This document shows, piece after piece, positions 53,301-54,696 of a stretch of 54,696 nt of DNA. The notes below the pieces were generated by a model. It was given only the letters and a program-made list of their open reading frames with translations. It was not told the DNA's origin and ran no database searches. The DNA lies in contig CAMOJP010000003.1 of NCBI GenBank assembly GCA_946617165.1, positions 1 through 54,696 of the forward strand, given 5' to 3'. The position numbers and the translations under genes were made by a program. The stretch's first letter is position 1, and every line of letters begins with the position of its first letter. The DNA comes from an uncultured Bacteroidales bacterium. GTDB lineage: Bacteria > Bacteroidota > Bacteroidia > Bacteroidales > Paludibacteraceae.

Positions 53301-54257
53301 GGAGTTCTTAATACGAACTGCCAATTCTTCGGAAATGGAATTACTAAACTGGCGGCACACGTCTTGTGCAAAAAGCTGACCGGTACCTATAAGCCCTGTC
53401 CAATCTTCAACGGATAGGGCTTGTAGTTTCCCGTTACTCGTTGGATATTCGTTGGATATTCGTTGGATATTCAGCTTCCGTAAAGCATAGATAAAACCGG
53501 CATTGAAATTATCTCCTGCACCGATTGTGCTCACGGTCTCTATGGAACGGACTGGAAAACTCAACTCAAGAGAAGGAGTGTATAAACGAATCTCACGACC
53601 GCCATTCGTACATATAAAATATGGGCAAAACGATTGAATATGTTCGCGGTAAATAGTAGAAACATCATCTATGCCATATAGGTTCATAAAGTCCTCCAAA
53701 GAACCGCGAACAAGACTGGACATACGCATGTTTTCCTCAATAGTCGGTAGAATATCTGGTATCTCATGTATATGGGAAGCGCGGAAGTTCAAATCGTAGT
53801 ACAGAAAAGCACCTGCAAGGCGGGATTGTTCCAACATACGCTTGACGTACGGACGAATAGCCGGATTGATTGCAAAGAATGAACCGAATAGCACAAAATC
53901 GTCCCCCGTAACATCTAAATCGGGACTCTCTACGCGTACGTGCGCATAGTCCTTATAAAAGGTGTAGTGGGCGTCGTTGTGCTCATCTAAAAAGGCTAAC
54001 GAGATATGCGATTTGGTGTGCGCATGGCGATAGACATAGCGACTGTTTACACCGTTCGACGTCAGATAGCTATAAATCATATCTGCTACATGGTCGTCAC
54101 CCGCTTCTGTCACCATACTGCATGGCACACCTACTCGCCCCAGCGATACCAATGCATTGAATGTTGAACCGCCGGGAACGCCACGCTGAGGCTGATTATC
54201 CTTGAAGATAATGTCGTAAACCGTTTCACCTATTCCAAATACCTGTCCTTTTTCCAT
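53283..54257 (-). CDS. PfkB-family carbohydrate kinase (ribokinase/fructokinase type)
   Basis: 324 residues. GGSTFNALVSLGRVGVP near the N-terminus (first PfkB signature) and STIGAGDNFNAGF (243-255) with catalytic Asp249. Substrate contacts in FYYDLNFRAS. The closest fit is fructokinase or ribokinase; the sugar cannot be told. Residues 263-274 (NIQRISNEYPTS) are encoded by three direct 11-bp repeats in a loop after the active-site helix, and the C-terminus SSSLGG falls inside the 39-bp repeat. Convergent with deoC, which suggests but does not prove a link to deoxynucleoside sugar use. Confidence 0.9.
   Translation of the reverse strand: MEKGQVFGIGETVYDIIFKDNQPQRGVPGGSTFNALVSLGRVGVPCSMVTEAGDDHVADMIYSYLTSNGVNSRYVYRHAHTKSHISLAFLDEHNDAHYTFYKDYAHVRVESPDLDVTGDDFVLFGSFFAINPAIRPYVKRMLEQSRLAGAFLYYDLNFRASHIHEIPDILPTIEENMRMSSLVRGSLEDFMNLYGIDDVSTIYREHIQSFCPYFICTNGGREIRLYTPSLELSFPVRSIETVSTIGAGDNFNAGFIYALRKLNIQRISNEYPTSNGKLQALSVEDWTGLIGTGQLFAQDVCRQFSNSISEELAVRIKNSSSLGG
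53438..53470. repeat. 11-bp tandem repeat inside the kinase coding sequence
   Basis: Three identical units of TCGTTGGATAT (plus strand). Since 33 bases equals 11 codons, the array keeps the frame, each unit being read in a different frame. Confidence 0.9.
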
Positions 54258-54294
54258 TTCACTTTAAACTATCATCCTTTAAGCTTTCACCGCG

Positions 54295-54326
54295 CAAAAG
54301 TACTACAAATTTGTGAAATGTACAAG
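54295..54326 (-). promoter_or_regulatory. Promoter of the PfkB kinase gene
   Basis: Minus strand: CTTG (weak) at 54326-54323, 20 bp, TACTTTTG at 54302-54295; leader about 35 bases. Confidence 0.7.
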
Positions 54327-54373
54327 ATTTACAGCAAAAAAATAGTCTAAAACTGCTTAAATATATCCCAAAC

Positions 54374-54389
54374 GTGGCACAATTGCCAC
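54374..54389. other. Small perfect inverted repeat in the intergenic gap 54327-54516
   Basis: GTGGCA-CAAT-TGCCAC. The gap around it is AT-rich; apart from this hairpin I see no gene or terminator in it. Confidence 0.4.
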
Positions 54390-54516
54390 CGAGTTTAAAT
54401 TACAGCGAAAGGATACAACTTTTTTATTCGTTTTTGTACCACATGGGGAGGAAATAATTATTTTAAATCGTAAACATGACAAAACGCAAAATATTTTATG
54501 AATAATGCAAAATAAT

Positions 54517-54548
54517 CTTGCTTATATCAAAAAAAAATAGTAATTTTG
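54517..54548 (+). promoter_or_regulatory. Promoter of the gene at the right edge
   Basis: CTTG 54517-54520 (weak -33), 20 bp, TAATTTTG 54541-54548. The leader is long (about 57 bases) to the ATG at 54610. Confidence 0.65.
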
Positions 54549-54609
54549 CAGCGGATTTTGAAATAATCTGTTTACAGAACATATAATAACCATTTAGAAC
54601 TTTGTTAGT

Positions 54610-54696
54610 ATGAAGAAAATCTTTACTCTTTTGTGTGCTGTGATAGTCGCAGTAACGATGAATGCCGCAACCTATAACGGTAACTGCGGAGCCAAT
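54610..54696 (+). CDS. Start of a secreted protein (truncated by window end)
   Basis: First 29 codons only. Residues 1-20 are a signal peptide (MKKIFTLLCAVIVAVTMNAA, cleavage after AA). The mature start YNGNCGAN resembles the opening of BspA-type leucine-rich and other large secreted Bacteroidota proteins, where a tG.CG.n block is common, but 29 residues do not allow a family call. Confidence 0.6.
   Translation, partial: MKKIFTLLCAVIVAVTMNAATYNGNCGAN

Noticed and set aside
1..54696. CRISPR array, prophage or insertion sequence
   Set aside because: No regularly spaced 25-40 bp repeats with unique spacers, no transposase, integrase or phage structural genes; the tandem repeats found have no spacers.

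Overview
The window looks like a chromosomal segment of a Bacteroidota (Bacteroidales-like) bacterium. Nearly every transcription unit starts with the Bacteroidota primary-sigma promoter (TTTG, 19-20 bp, TAnnTTTG). Envelope genes typical of the phylum are present: a TamL/Omp85 barrel, a SprE/PorW-like lipoprotein, GldD, and an OmpA-TPR lipoprotein. Genes are densely packed, many with ATGA overlaps. I see no prophage, IS element, integrase, CRISPR array or rRNA operon, so this reads as core chromosome rather than a mobile island.

Layout. 1-9.1 kb: envelope block with the 3' end of a TamL-type barrel, a small outer-membrane barrel coupled to a ribbon-helix-helix-like protein, an M13 metallopeptidase lipoprotein, and an unnamed outer-membrane barrel paired with a 937-residue TPR protein. 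9.1-13.6 kb: complete polyamine ABC importer potABCD on the minus strand. PotA has a duplicated regulatory C-terminus and PotD has a C-terminal membrane anchor. Upstream of its promoter lie two adjacent arrays of 11-bp repeats. 14.1-16.3 kb: a glycyl-radical enzyme and its activase of the YjjI/YjjW type, easily mistaken for NrdD/NrdG. 16.4-18.8 kb: tRNA-Pro(GGG) followed by gpmI, then a sirtuin. 18.8-23 kb: tsaB, a SprE/PorW-like lipoprotein and a PnuC-like transporter. 23-27 kb: preQ0/queuosine operon queF-queC-queD-queE continuing into a flavodiiron protein and an AraC regulator. 27.1-29 kb: a beta-CASP metallo-hydrolase, tRNA-Met(CAT) and tRNA-Pro(TGG).

29-32 kb: ychF with a CaCA antiporter and a CDF metal exporter. 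32.2-34.6 kb: comF and nadB. 34.6-38.5 kb: gldD-tadA-pgpH-dusB operon. 38.5-41.6 kb: a CCA-adding-type nucleotidyltransferase and an acyl-CoA synthetase, tail to tail. 41.8-45 kb: parE, a membrane-anchored CCGxHxVCE protein and a CPBP protease. 45-50.5 kb: esterase lipoprotein, mutL, a small membrane protein, the OmpA-TPR lipoprotein and a lipoprotein with a coiled-coil tail. 50.5-54.3 kb: pyrE, an SRPBCC protein, psd, deoC and a PfkB kinase. The window ends in the first codons of a secreted protein.

Taken together the genes suggest an anaerobic or microaerobic host-associated-type metabolism: a glycyl-radical enzyme, a flavodiiron oxygen/NO scavenger, polyamine uptake, NAD synthesis and salvage (nadB, pnuC, sirtuin), and tRNA modification (que genes, tadA, dusB, tsaB). 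The least conventional signals are the recurring 11-bp tandem repeats at three unrelated places (one inside a coding sequence), a 39-bp triple repeat joining two convergent genes, the modified polyamine importer, and the YjjI/YjjW pair of unknown substrate. All calls come from reading the sequence and from knowledge of the families; no database search was run.
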